DNA from: a virus
Strand: one strand, 5' to 3'
DNA length: 29,270 nucleotides
Virus record (IMG/VR): IMGVR_UViG_3300030109_000514
Coordinates: 5,469-34,738 of that record
Shown here piece after piece: positions 23,187 through 28,352 of the stretch (position 1 is the stretch's first letter; each line of letters opens with the position of its first letter). Under the pieces are notes generated by a model. That model searched no databases. It was not told where the DNA came from and saw only the letters and a program-made list of their open reading frames with translations. The position numbers were made by a program, and so were the translations under genes.

Positions 23187-23235
23187 GTGGTGCGGAAACC
23201 TAAACTAAAATGAAAGAGGGAAAAAACCGCACCAC
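23187..23235. repeat. GC-rich 9-bp dyad with 31-base spacer
   Basis: GTGGTGCGG (23187-23195) and CCGCACCAC (23227-23235) are exact inverted copies. On the minus strand the first arm is followed by TTTTTT within the loop; no U-tract follows the second arm. It may be a transcript structure between the Cro-like gene and the replication genes, or part of an origin. Confidence 0.55.
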
Positions 23236-23305
23236 GATATAGCTTACACTCTCGCTTACACTATATACACGGTATACTTTTAACCTATTTTATAATGGTC
23301 TACGC

Positions 23306-23518
23306 CTACCGTTTAGGCGCAATCTCTAAATCTGGTCTTATATAACTTATATCATAATCACCTAATTGTGCAATCTGATATGCACGAAAAGGTGGTATTA
23401 CTTGCCATTTAGATACGGCAGGATGTGAGATCCCCAGCATACGTGATAAATTTTTACCACCATATTTACCTACAATCTCTTTCTTACGTTCTTTTGCTAA
23501 TCCTACCTTTTCTATCAT
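23306..23518 (-). CDS. Cro/YdaS-like helix-turn-helix regulator
   Basis: 70 residues. The HTH reads Y-G-G-K-N-L-S-R-M-L-G-I-S-H-P-A-V-S-K-W (about 19-38), followed by I-P-P-F-R-A-Y-Q-I-A and a C-terminal Y-I-R-P-D-L. The A-V-S-K-W recognition helix with a R-P-D-L ending is typical of the Cro/YdaS-type DNA-binding proteins in lambdoid and other prophages. Its ATG shares an ATGA with the previous stop. The gene is divergent from the SSB operon, and two 14-bp operator-like sites lie in the intervening promoter region, so it is the first candidate for their repressor. Binding is inferred. A hairpin, CGCCTA/TAGGCG, overlaps its stop codon. Confidence 0.82.
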   Translation of the reverse strand: MIEKVGLAKERKKEIVGKYGGKNLSRMLGISHPAVSKWQVIPPFRAYQIAQLGDYDISYIRPDLEIAPKR

Positions 23519-23742
23519 GTTTCACCCTGTTGTATTTTTGCAACAGTAGTGTGTCTTAATTGCAACAGGTATTTAGACCTATCCTCACACTTTATTGCTT
23601 CATCTGTAAGCACTAATATATCATCTGCTTTGTTATAATGTTGAGGGATAACACTAGATCTGTCAAGATTAATAATTTCTTTATCAATCCTTTTTTGTTT
23701 AGCTTGTAATTCCTCTATAAGTTCATCTAATACACTTGCCAT
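23515..23742 (-). CDS. Coiled-coil-like small protein upstream of the Cro-like gene
   Basis: 75 residues from ATG 23742; a TTG at 23778 would add 12 residues but has no ribosome-binding site. The N-terminal half MASVLDELIEELQAKQKRID is predicted coiled coil, followed by a helical region and QLRHTTVAKIQQGET. Acidic/basic alternation fits oligomerisation. No family recognised. It is the first gene of the minus-strand control unit, directly before and coupled to the Cro-like gene, so it may act with that regulator; speculation. Confidence 0.6.
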   Translation of the reverse strand: MASVLDELIEELQAKQKRIDKEIINLDRSSVIPQHYNKADDILVLTDEAIKCEDRSKYLLQLRHTTVAKIQQGET

Positions 23743-23787
23743 AATTTGTTCTATATTTGTTTTGTTAACAAAAGTCAATCTATATAC

Positions 23788-23816
23788 TTGACTTACGTTA
23801 ATATATCATTTAACTT
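23788..23816 (+). promoter_or_regulatory. Possible promoter of the SSB-exonuclease operon
   Basis: Plus strand: -35 TTGACT (23788-23793, 5 of 6), 17-bp spacer, -10 TAACTT (23811-23816, 3 of 6). The -35 lies in operator-like site 5 and the -10 in site 4. The weak -10 lowers confidence, but the position before the first gene is right. Confidence 0.4.
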
Positions 23817-23823
23817 AACTTAA
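23788..23823. promoter_or_regulatory. Tandem operator-like sites 4 and 5, 22 bp apart
   Basis: Site 5 TTGACTTACGTTAA (23788-23801) and site 4 TTAACTTAACTTAA (23810-23823) match the 14-bp palindrome at 12 and 13 of 14. Their starts are 22 bp apart, two helical turns, as for cooperative repressor pairs. They overlap both divergent promoters. Confidence 0.55.
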
Positions 23824-23827
23824 TCAA
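23800..23827 (-). promoter_or_regulatory. Probable promoter of the control unit
   Basis: Minus strand: -35 TTGATT (23827-23822, 4 of 6), 16-bp spacer, -10 TATATT (23805-23800, 5 of 6). It faces the plus promoter and overlaps the tandem operator-like sites. Transcription would start near 23794, ahead of the ATG at 23742. Confidence 0.55.
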
Positions 23828-23856
23828 TAATAAATTAGTGAAAAAAAAGGATAAAT

Positions 23857-24462
23857 ATGACAAGCATAATAGCAAATGGTGGCAATGATACACCAAGTTA
23901 TCCAACGGTATCTGTTGGTGTACATAAGGCCAGATGTGTAAGAGTAATAGATCTCGGTACACAGCAAAACGATTATCAAGGGCAGATTAGTTGGAAAAGA
24001 CAGGTAATGTTGATATGGGAAGTACCATCTGAAACAGATAATAAAGGTGAACCATTAACAATCAGTAAGTTCTATACGTTATCATTAAATGAAAAAGCAA
24101 ATCTTGCTAATGATTTAGTATCATGGCGTGGTAGACCTTTTACTGAAACAGAAAAGAAAGCGTTTGATATATCAAAGGTAGCAGGTAAACCGTGTAGTAT
24201 AAATGTTATACTAAATCAAAACGGTAAACCAAAAGTATCAACCGTTATGCCAATAGGTAAGAATGATGAGATTGCACAACAGTTTCATCCTAACATGGTG
24301 TTTAGTATTACAGACTTTCAAGAAAAAAAGATGGAAGTATTTAATCAATTACCCGAAGGCATAAGAAACATTATCTTAAAATCTAAAGAGTTAGAAGGTA
24401 CGGAAAAACAAGATTTAGGTGATGAAAATAATGCACAAGATCTTGGTGATATTCCGTTCTAA
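23857..24462 (+). CDS. Phage SSB-like single-stranded DNA-binding protein
   Basis: 201 residues with an OB-fold-like layout: K-A-R-C-V-R-V-I-D-L-G-T-Q (24-36), M-L-I-W-E-V (51-56), L-V-S-W-R-G-R-P-F-T (87-96) and V-A-G-K-P-C-S-I-N-V (108-117). The W-x-G-R-x-[FL]-T ... F-D-[IL]-x-x-[VL]-x-G-K-P-C pattern is shared by phage ssDNA-binding proteins found beside exonucleases. The end is an acidic tail ...LGDIPF, which closely resembles the C-terminal tip by which bacterial SSB recruits partners. It is coupled to the exonuclease gene by a TAATG overlap. First gene of the plus-strand operon, behind the operator pair. Confidence 0.85.
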   Translation: MTSIIANGGNDTPSYPTVSVGVHKARCVRVIDLGTQQNDYQGQISWKRQVMLIWEVPSETDNKGEPLTISKFYTLSLNEKANLANDLVSWRGRPFTETEKKAFDISKVAGKPCSINVILNQNGKPKVSTVMPIGKNDEIAQQFHPNMVFSITDFQEKKMEVFNQLPEGIRNIILKSKELEGTEKQDLGDENNAQDLGDIPF

Positions 24463-25367
24463 TGAAAATAACAAATAGATCAAATCTACCAAAAGTTATT
24501 GAACGGGCTGTAATAAATGATCCCTATGATAGTAGTGGATCTAATATATCTACAACCCGTTTGATTGCACCACCTAGAATAAGAGTACTAGAAATGCGTA
24601 ACTGGGATCTTATTGAAGATGATGTATCAAATAGAATATTCTCTTTACTTGGTCAATCCGTACACCATATATTAGAGAGATCTAAACTAAAGGTAGATCT
24701 AGCTGAACGTAGATTATTTTACAAAGATGATAAGATAACTAATGGATGGACATTGAGTGGTCAGTTTGATTTGTTATCTAGACAAGGTGATCTAACAGAT
24801 TTTAAAGTTACATCTGCATGGGCCGCACTTGATGCATTGACTAATGGTAAAGACGAATGGGAAAACCAACTTAATGTATTAGATTTTCTATGTAGAAAAA
24901 ATCAAAAGACATTGACAAGGTATAAGAAAGAAGTCAAAGTTAAATCATTAAACATAATGGCTATACTGCGTGATTGGTCAAAACTAAAAGTAATGCAATC
25001 AGACAACTATCCAAGAAAACAAGTTGTTATGATACCTATACGTAGATGGTCAGAAGAAGAACAAGAAAACTATGTACAGGCACGTATTAAATTACATCAA
25101 GATGCAGAAAAAACAGATGATCTTCCATTGTGTACAGCAAAAGAAAGATGGCGAAAAGAAGATAGCTATGCTCTTATGTTAGACAATAGAAAAACTGCAA
25201 GACGTGTACTACCTACAAGACAAGACATGGATAAATATATGAAAGATAATAAATATGTTGAAGGCCAAGGATGTAAGGTAGTATTTCGTGCAGGTGAAGA
25301 TGTTAGATGTCAGCATTATTGTAGTGTTAATCAGTTCTGTAGTCATTTTATGAATGTGAGTTTCTAA
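24462..25367 (+). CDS. PD-(D/E)XK exonuclease, Cas4/RecB-like, with probable Fe-S cysteines
   Basis: 301 residues. Nuclease motifs: L-G-Q-S-V-H-H-I-L-E (63-72), G-Q-F-D-L-L with Asp103, L-T-D-F-K-V-T-S with Asp113/Lys115, and W-E-N-Q-L-N-V-L (133-140), the motif III-like Gln region. A conserved-type Cys set, Cys224 and then Cys283, Cys287, Cys293 in R-C-x-x-Y-C-x-x-x-x-x-F-C, would bind an iron-sulphur cluster as in Cas4/AddB nucleases. It probably resects DNA ends together with the adjacent SSB-like protein in a recombination step. Strong nuclease call; cluster and partner are inferred. Confidence 0.85.
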   Translation: MKITNRSNLPKVIERAVINDPYDSSGSNISTTRLIAPPRIRVLEMRNWDLIEDDVSNRIFSLLGQSVHHILERSKLKVDLAERRLFYKDDKITNGWTLSGQFDLLSRQGDLTDFKVTSAWAALDALTNGKDEWENQLNVLDFLCRKNQKTLTRYKKEVKVKSLNIMAILRDWSKLKVMQSDNYPRKQVVMIPIRRWSEEEQENYVQARIKLHQDAEKTDDLPLCTAKERWRKEDSYALMLDNRKTARRVLPTRQDMDKYMKDNKYVEGQGCKVVFRAGEDVRCQHYCSVNQFCSHFMNVSF

Positions 25368-25600
25368 TGAATAAAAAACCTAAAATAATAAGACCTTTCA
25401 TTGTTACAAAAGATCCCATGGTTCAAAACCTATTACATAAGTTTGCTAAAAGATCGGAAGATGGAATAAAAAAATACAATGTAACTATGCTACAAGCAAA
25501 GAAACCTATAGAAAAATGGATAGAAGATGCACAAGAAGAAGCATGGGATCAAATTGTCTATCTTGAAAAAATCAAATCATTGTTAACCAAACTAAACTAG
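25367..25600 (+). CDS. MazG-like small protein (tentative)
   Basis: 77 residues, basic N-terminus MNKKPKIIRPFIVTKD, then R-S-E-D-G-I-K-K-Y-N-V-T-M and W-I-E-D-A-Q-E-E-A-W-D-Q-I-V-Y-L-E-K. The spacing R-x-x-x-G-x-x-x-Y ... E-x-x-E-E-x-x-D-x-x-x-Y-L resembles phage MazG-like NTP pyrophosphohydrolase domains, though the second acidic pair is less canonical. It overlaps the exonuclease stop by one base. It may tune nucleotide pools in replication; family call is tentative. Confidence 0.5.
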   Translation: MNKKPKIIRPFIVTKDPMVQNLLHKFAKRSEDGIKKYNVTMLQAKKPIEKWIEDAQEEAWDQIVYLEKIKSLLTKLN

Positions 25601-25652
25601 CGATAACATTTATTATTTCTATTATCTTTTTAATCTGATAAAATAACAGGTT

Positions 25653-26051
25653 ATGAAGATTAGTGATAATACATCTGTAGCTATGCCAATGCGTAACCTA
25701 ATAGCAATAATAGGTGCTGTTGCTGTTGGTACTATGGCCTATTTCAATATAGTAGAACAACTAAATAAACACTCTACTACGTTAGAGTTAATGGCAAAAG
25801 ATCAAGAACACAATACAGAATTTAGAATAAAGTGGCCACGTGGTGAGATGGGATCTCTACCTGCGGATGCTGAACAGTTTATGCTTATAGAAGATCTATA
25901 TAAAACTGTAGAGAAGTTAGAAAAAAATCAAGAAATGAATATGACTAACAAGGTCAATATAGAATTTTTACAAAAACAAGTAGAGAAGATGGCGCAAGAT
26001 TTAGAAAAATTAAAAGACAAAGTTAGAGCAAATGGTAACGGAGGACATTAA
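25653..26051 (+). CDS. Membrane-anchored coiled-coil protein
   Basis: 132 residues. One N-terminal hydrophobic segment, about 14-31 (NLIAIIGAVAVGTMAYFN), is followed by a long charged helical region with heptad-like spacing (E-D-L-Y-K-T-V-E-K-L-E-K-N and F-L-Q-K-Q-V-E-K-M). The topology, short cytosolic N-terminus with a helical periplasmic part, is that of inner-membrane spanins or accessory lysis proteins, but I see no outer-membrane partner motif. AGG precedes the ATG. It is the first gene of the run leading to holin and lysozyme, so a lysis role is plausible. Confidence 0.6.
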   Translation: MKISDNTSVAMPMRNLIAIIGAVAVGTMAYFNIVEQLNKHSTTLELMAKDQEHNTEFRIKWPRGEMGSLPADAEQFMLIEDLYKTVEKLEKNQEMNMTNKVNIEFLQKQVEKMAQDLEKLKDKVRANGNGGH

Positions 26052-26266
26052 TGATTGAAACAGTTATAGCATTATTAATGATAGTCAATAATGAAATACA
26101 AGAACATAGAATACAACCTTCTATGTCAGAATGTTTAAAAGGTAAGAGGGTTGCCGATAGGCAGTTAAAGTCTGGTGGTAATGTTAGATATCAATGTTTA
26201 AAATCAGAAGCAGAAATTGAAATATATTTAGATAAGAAACATATAAAAAAATTAATATTAAAATAA
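26051..26266 (+). CDS. Small exported or membrane protein with two Cys (71 aa)
   Basis: 71 residues: a hydrophobic N-terminus MIETVIALLMIVNNEIQ, then M-S-E-C-L-K-G-K-R (Cys28) and V-R-Y-Q-C-L-K (Cys49), and a basic tail. The pair of Cys after a hydrophobic start suggests a disulfide in the periplasm. The gene overlaps the previous stop by one base (TAATG). The product at 26423-26641 has the same build, so both could belong to one family of small secreted lysis or envelope proteins; inference. Confidence 0.6.
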   Translation: MIETVIALLMIVNNEIQEHRIQPSMSECLKGKRVADRQLKSGGNVRYQCLKSEAEIEIYLDKKHIKKLILK

Positions 26267-26267
26267 T

Positions 26268-26423
26268 ATGATAGACGAAGATAGGACATACGAAAACGAA
26301 GTTAGATATAACAATGATAGATTGGATAATAGAAAAGATAGGCAAAGTATCAAGATCAATATTCCATTGGACTTGGAGGGTACAGGTACACCGAAAGTAT
26401 TACAGAAAGAAAAAGATAAATAA
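26268..26423 (+). CDS. Small acidic/charged protein (51 aa)
   Basis: 51 codons: MIDEDRTYENEVRYNNDRLD to KVLQKEKDK, almost entirely charged and polar, no membrane segment. It begins 1 base after the previous stop and shares its TAA with the next ATG (TAATG), so it fits the operon exactly. The later part S-I-K-I-N-I-P-L-D-L may be a strand. No family recognised; the frame is supported by the coupling, not by homology. Confidence 0.5.
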   Translation: MIDEDRTYENEVRYNNDRLDNRKDRQSIKINIPLDLEGTGTPKVLQKEKDK

Positions 26424-26641
26424 TGATTAAATTTATTTTAGTAATGCAATTATGTGTAAACGGTTTATGCTATCCACCATTACCTAATGATATATTTGAT
26501 AGTTATAAAGGATGTATTATAGCAGGTTATGAAGAAAGTTTAATATTTATAAATGATATGGATGAAGATTACTTAAATAAATCTAAACCAATAATAAGAT
26601 TTTGGTGTCAAGAAGAAAAACAAAAAGGTCTTGGTACATGA
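26423..26641 (+). CDS. Small exported or membrane protein with several Cys (72 aa)
   Basis: 72 residues: MIKFILVMQLCVNGLCYPPL, D-S-Y-K-G-C-I-I-A-G-Y-E-E-S and I-R-F-W-C-Q-E-E. A hydrophobic start followed by Cys11, Cys16, Cys31 and Cys62 suggests a short signal peptide and a disulfide-bonded periplasmic domain. It overlaps the previous stop (TAATG) and shares ATGA with the next gene. Similar in build to the 26051-26266 product. Function unknown; envelope or lysis-related by position. Confidence 0.6.
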   Translation: MIKFILVMQLCVNGLCYPPLPNDIFDSYKGCIIAGYEESLIFINDMDEDYLNKSKPIIRFWCQEEKQKGLGT

Positions 26642-26862
26642 TAAAAACAAAGAAAAAAGCTGTCAGAAAAACTATCTCTCATAGTGTCATATCGTATAAA
26701 TTAGATGAGATAAAACATTTAGTACACAAAAATTCCAAGGATATAGAAGAATTAAAAAAACAAGTAGCTATGGGTAAAGGTGGCATAAAAGCCATATTTG
26801 TGATAGGTTCTTTAGTAGCATTAATATTAGCATTATTAAAAATGTTTACATTATGGAGATAG
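26638..26862 (+). CDS. Coiled-coil protein with C-terminal membrane anchor (XhlA-like holin accessory candidate)
   Basis: 74 residues from ATG 26638, chosen because its ATGA overlaps the previous stop; an in-frame ATG at 26602 would lie inside the previous gene. Basic N-terminus, then a helical heptad region S-Y-K-L-D-E-I-K-H-L-V-H-K-N-S-K-D-I-E-E-L-K-K and a C-terminal membrane segment I-F-V-I-G-S-L-V-A-L-I-L-A-L-L-K (about 52-67). This N-coil/C-TM plan is that of XhlA-type hemolysin accessory proteins. It is followed 4 bases later by the holin candidate. Confidence 0.6.
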   Translation: MIKTKKKAVRKTISHSVISYKLDEIKHLVHKNSKDIEELKKQVAMGKGGIKAIFVIGSLVALILALLKMFTLWR

Positions 26863-26865
26863 ATT

Positions 26866-27246
26866 ATGGCATGGTTTAGTTTAGCAAAGATTGCAGTACA
26901 AGCAGGTACACATATATTTAAAAAAAGACAAGAAACAAAAATGATGATGGCAGATGCACAATACAAACACGCCGAAAAGATGGCTAATGGATCTGCTGAA
27001 TATCAAGGTAAATTATTAGAAGCCAGACAATCAGACTGGAAAGACGAGTTCATATTGATACTGTTAAGTATCCCTATCGTAATGTTAGGATTTGCGGTAT
27101 GGTCAGACAATCCTGCACACATGGAAAAGATGAAATTATTTTTTGAGTATTTTTCACAACTTCCATTTTGGTATCAAACAATTTTTGTGGGCGTGATAGC
27201 ATCTGTGTATGGACTTAAAGCAACCGATCTAATAAAAAGGAAATAA
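26866..27246 (+). CDS. Holin candidate (GTA-type 3TM-like)
   Basis: 126 residues. A helical N-terminus MAWFSLAKIAVQAGTHIFKK is followed by R-Q-S-D-W-K-D-E-F and two clear membrane segments, about 62-78 (FILILLSIPIVMLGFAV) and 103-117 (YQTIFVGVIASVYGL), with an acidic loop. The W-K-D-E-F ... TM ... W-Y-Q-T ... TM layout resembles the GTA_holin_3TM family; the N-terminal helix may be the third segment. A holin here would release the T4-type lysozyme encoded just downstream. It starts 4 bases after the XhlA-like gene. Confidence 0.7.
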   Translation: MAWFSLAKIAVQAGTHIFKKRQETKMMMADAQYKHAEKMANGSAEYQGKLLEARQSDWKDEFILILLSIPIVMLGFAVWSDNPAHMEKMKLFFEYFSQLPFWYQTIFVGVIASVYGLKATDLIKRK

Positions 27247-27247
27247 T

Positions 27248-27421
27248 ATGGCAAGTGGATATCATACTACCAAAAGTGGAAAGAAAGCAAAGAAAGGTTT
27301 ATATTACTATATGAACCGTAAGAAGAAAGCTGGTACATCTAACCCGAAATCTAAATCTACGGTTAGTGCAAAGGCATATAAAAACATGAAAGCTGGTTTT
27401 CCAAAATTTGGTAGAGCATAA
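27248..27421 (+). CDS. Small basic phage protein (57 aa)
   Basis: 57 codons: MASGYHTTKSGKKAKKGLYY followed by Y-M-N-R-K-K-K-A-G-T-S and A-Y-K-N-M-K-A-G-F-P-K-F-G-R-A. About a third Lys/Arg. The K-K-G-L-x-Y-Y-[MI]-N-x-[KR]-[KR]-K-A-G pattern recurs in short proteins of many marine and cyanophages, function unknown, probably nucleic-acid or virion DNA binding. It starts 1 base after the previous stop and is followed by the DUF6321-like gene. Confidence 0.75.
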   Translation: MASGYHTTKSGKKAKKGLYYYMNRKKKAGTSNPKSKSTVSAKAYKNMKAGFPKFGRA

Positions 27422-27424
27422 TAT

Positions 27425-27697
27425 ATGGGTTATAGCAAGGAACATAAAAATCCTAGCGGTGGTCTTAACCAAAAAGGTAGAGATTATTTTAAAAAAACCG
27501 AAGGATCTAATTTAAAACCACCTTTATCAAAAGGTAAGAGTGGCCGTAGAATATCGTTTGCGGCCCGTTTCGGGGGCATGAAAGGCCCAATGAAGGATGA
27601 TAAGGGTAGACCTACCAGAAAAGCATTAGCGTTAAAAAAATGGGGGTTCTCGTCAGCCCAAGCGGCAACTAATTTTGCTAATAGAAATAAGGCATAA
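27425..27697 (+). CDS. DUF6321-like basic protein
   Basis: 90 residues: N-P-S-G-G-L-N-Q-K-G-R-D-Y-F (9-22), G-S-N-L-K-P-P (27-33), F-A-A-R-F-G-G-M-K-G-P-M-K-D (45-58) and G-R-P-T-R-K-A-L-A-L-K-K-W-G-F (61-75). This series matches DUF6321, small basic proteins of phages and large DNA viruses with unknown role, presumably nucleic-acid binding. It overlaps the lysozyme start by one base (TAATG). More G+C-rich at its 3' half than flanking genes. Confidence 0.82.
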   Translation: MGYSKEHKNPSGGLNQKGRDYFKKTEGSNLKPPLSKGKSGRRISFAARFGGMKGPMKDDKGRPTRKALALKKWGFSSAQAATNFANRNKA

Positions 27698-28140
27698 TGG
27701 ATTATAACGATTTAAAAGAACGTATTAAGAAACATGAAGGATTTGTAAACAAGATATATAAGGATAGTCTTGGTTTTGCCACAATCGGATATGGCCACCT
27801 TGTAACAAAAGAAGATAGTTATAAAGAAGGTGTAGAATATACAGAAGAAGAATTAAGCAAACAATTTGATAGTGATTTTACAAGAGCAGGATTAAATGCA
27901 GAAATGTTATTAAAAGATAACGAAGTATCTACAATACAATGGGATGCTAAATGTGTTCTAATTGAGATGGTATTCCAATTAGGTATAGGTGGTGTTGGTA
28001 AATTTAAAAAGATGTGGGCCGCACTACAAAAAGAAGATTACGGTGAAGCATCATTTCAAATGATGGATAGCCGTTGGGCTACACAAACTCCCTCACGTGC
28101 CAAGTCTTTATCTGAAATTATGAGAAGTTGCAAATCATAG
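27697..28140 (+). CDS. Phage lysozyme (endolysin), GH24 / T4 type
   Basis: 147 residues. Catalytic triad spacing is that of T4 lysozyme: Glu14 in K-H-E-G-F, Asp23 in Y-K-D-S-L-G and Thr29 in F-A-T-I-G-Y-G-H. The C-terminal lobe has I-Q-W-D-A-K-C-V-L-I-E-M-V-F-Q-L-G and S-R-W-A-T-Q-T-P-S-R-A, again family-typical. It cleaves peptidoglycan at the end of infection. It has no signal peptide, so a holin must deliver it, fitting the upstream holin candidate. Very secure. Confidence 0.95.
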   Translation: MDYNDLKERIKKHEGFVNKIYKDSLGFATIGYGHLVTKEDSYKEGVEYTEEELSKQFDSDFTRAGLNAEMLLKDNEVSTIQWDAKCVLIEMVFQLGIGGVGKFKKMWAALQKEDYGEASFQMMDSRWATQTPSRAKSLSEIMRSCKS

Positions 28141-28144
28141 TTAT

Positions 28145-28186
28145 TTCTAGTATACATTGCATAGTGTTAGTACTAGAAAATATAAT
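28145..28186 (+). promoter_or_regulatory. Promoter candidate with 8-bp inverted repeat after the lysozyme gene
   Basis: Plus strand: -35 TTGCAT (28157-28162, 4 of 6), 18-bp spacer, perfect -10 TATAAT (28181-28186). The exact inverted repeat TTCTAGTA (28145-28152) / TACTAGAA (28171-28178) brackets the -35 and part of the spacer, a possible operator. It would drive the metallophosphoesterase operon. Confidence 0.5.
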
Positions 28187-28352
28187 AATTAATTATGAGA
28201 ACAAAAGTGAAACACCTGTTGTTAAAGACGTACACATACATAATGGCCAGTACATTTTTGTTGATCCTAATAATAAACTTAAAAAATTAGAGGAGTGGAT
28301 TGACGGTTCACCTGCTATAAATTATGACACACAAACGAATACTCGTTATTAG
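28164..28352 (+). CDS. Small protein of unknown function before the phosphoesterase gene
   Basis: About 62 residues with an uncertain start: the frame is open from a TTG at 28128 and a GTG at 28164, neither with a good ribosome-binding site; if the 28157-28186 promoter is used, an even later start is needed. The visible core N-Y-E-N-K-S-E-T-P-V-V-K-D-V-H-I-H-N-G-Q-Y-I-F-V-D-P-N-N-K looks like a small beta domain, ending L-E-E-W-I-D-G-S-P. It overlaps the phosphoesterase start by 29 bases. Coding potential looks real; no family recognised. Confidence 0.45.
   Translation: MLVLENIIINYENKSETPVVKDVHIHNGQYIFVDPNNKLKKLEEWIDGSPAINYDTQTNTRY

Larger units (their letters stand above)
22980..23305. other. 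326-base non-coding region with dense repeats between the Cro-like and DUF1376 genes
   Basis: No gene is credible here. Contents, from left: operator-like site 22992-23005; a minus-strand promoter with perfect TTGACA at 23039-23034; purine-rich GATGAA/GGTGAA repeats around 23083-23100; a 17-bp perfect inverted repeat (23107-23123); a tandem 11-bp repeat (23135-23156); TATAACCATTCT near 23164-23175, also found in the terS-terL gap; a 9-bp GC-rich dyad (23187-23235); and GCTTACACT twice near 23242-23262. The GC-rich dyad, tandem repeats and position next to replication genes make it an origin or control-region candidate. Confidence 0.7.

Noticed and set aside
23761-23772. TTTGTTAACAAA, a perfect 12-bp palindrome, as a sixth operator.
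   Set aside because: It lacks the TTAAC-N4-GTTAA layout and lies in the possible 5' extension of a gene. It may be chance in AT-rich sequence.
25601-25652. Promoter for the lysis run (TAAAAT at 25639-25644).
   Set aside because: No acceptable -35 at 16-18 bp, and the start would be almost at the ATG. Read-through from the SSB operon is simpler.
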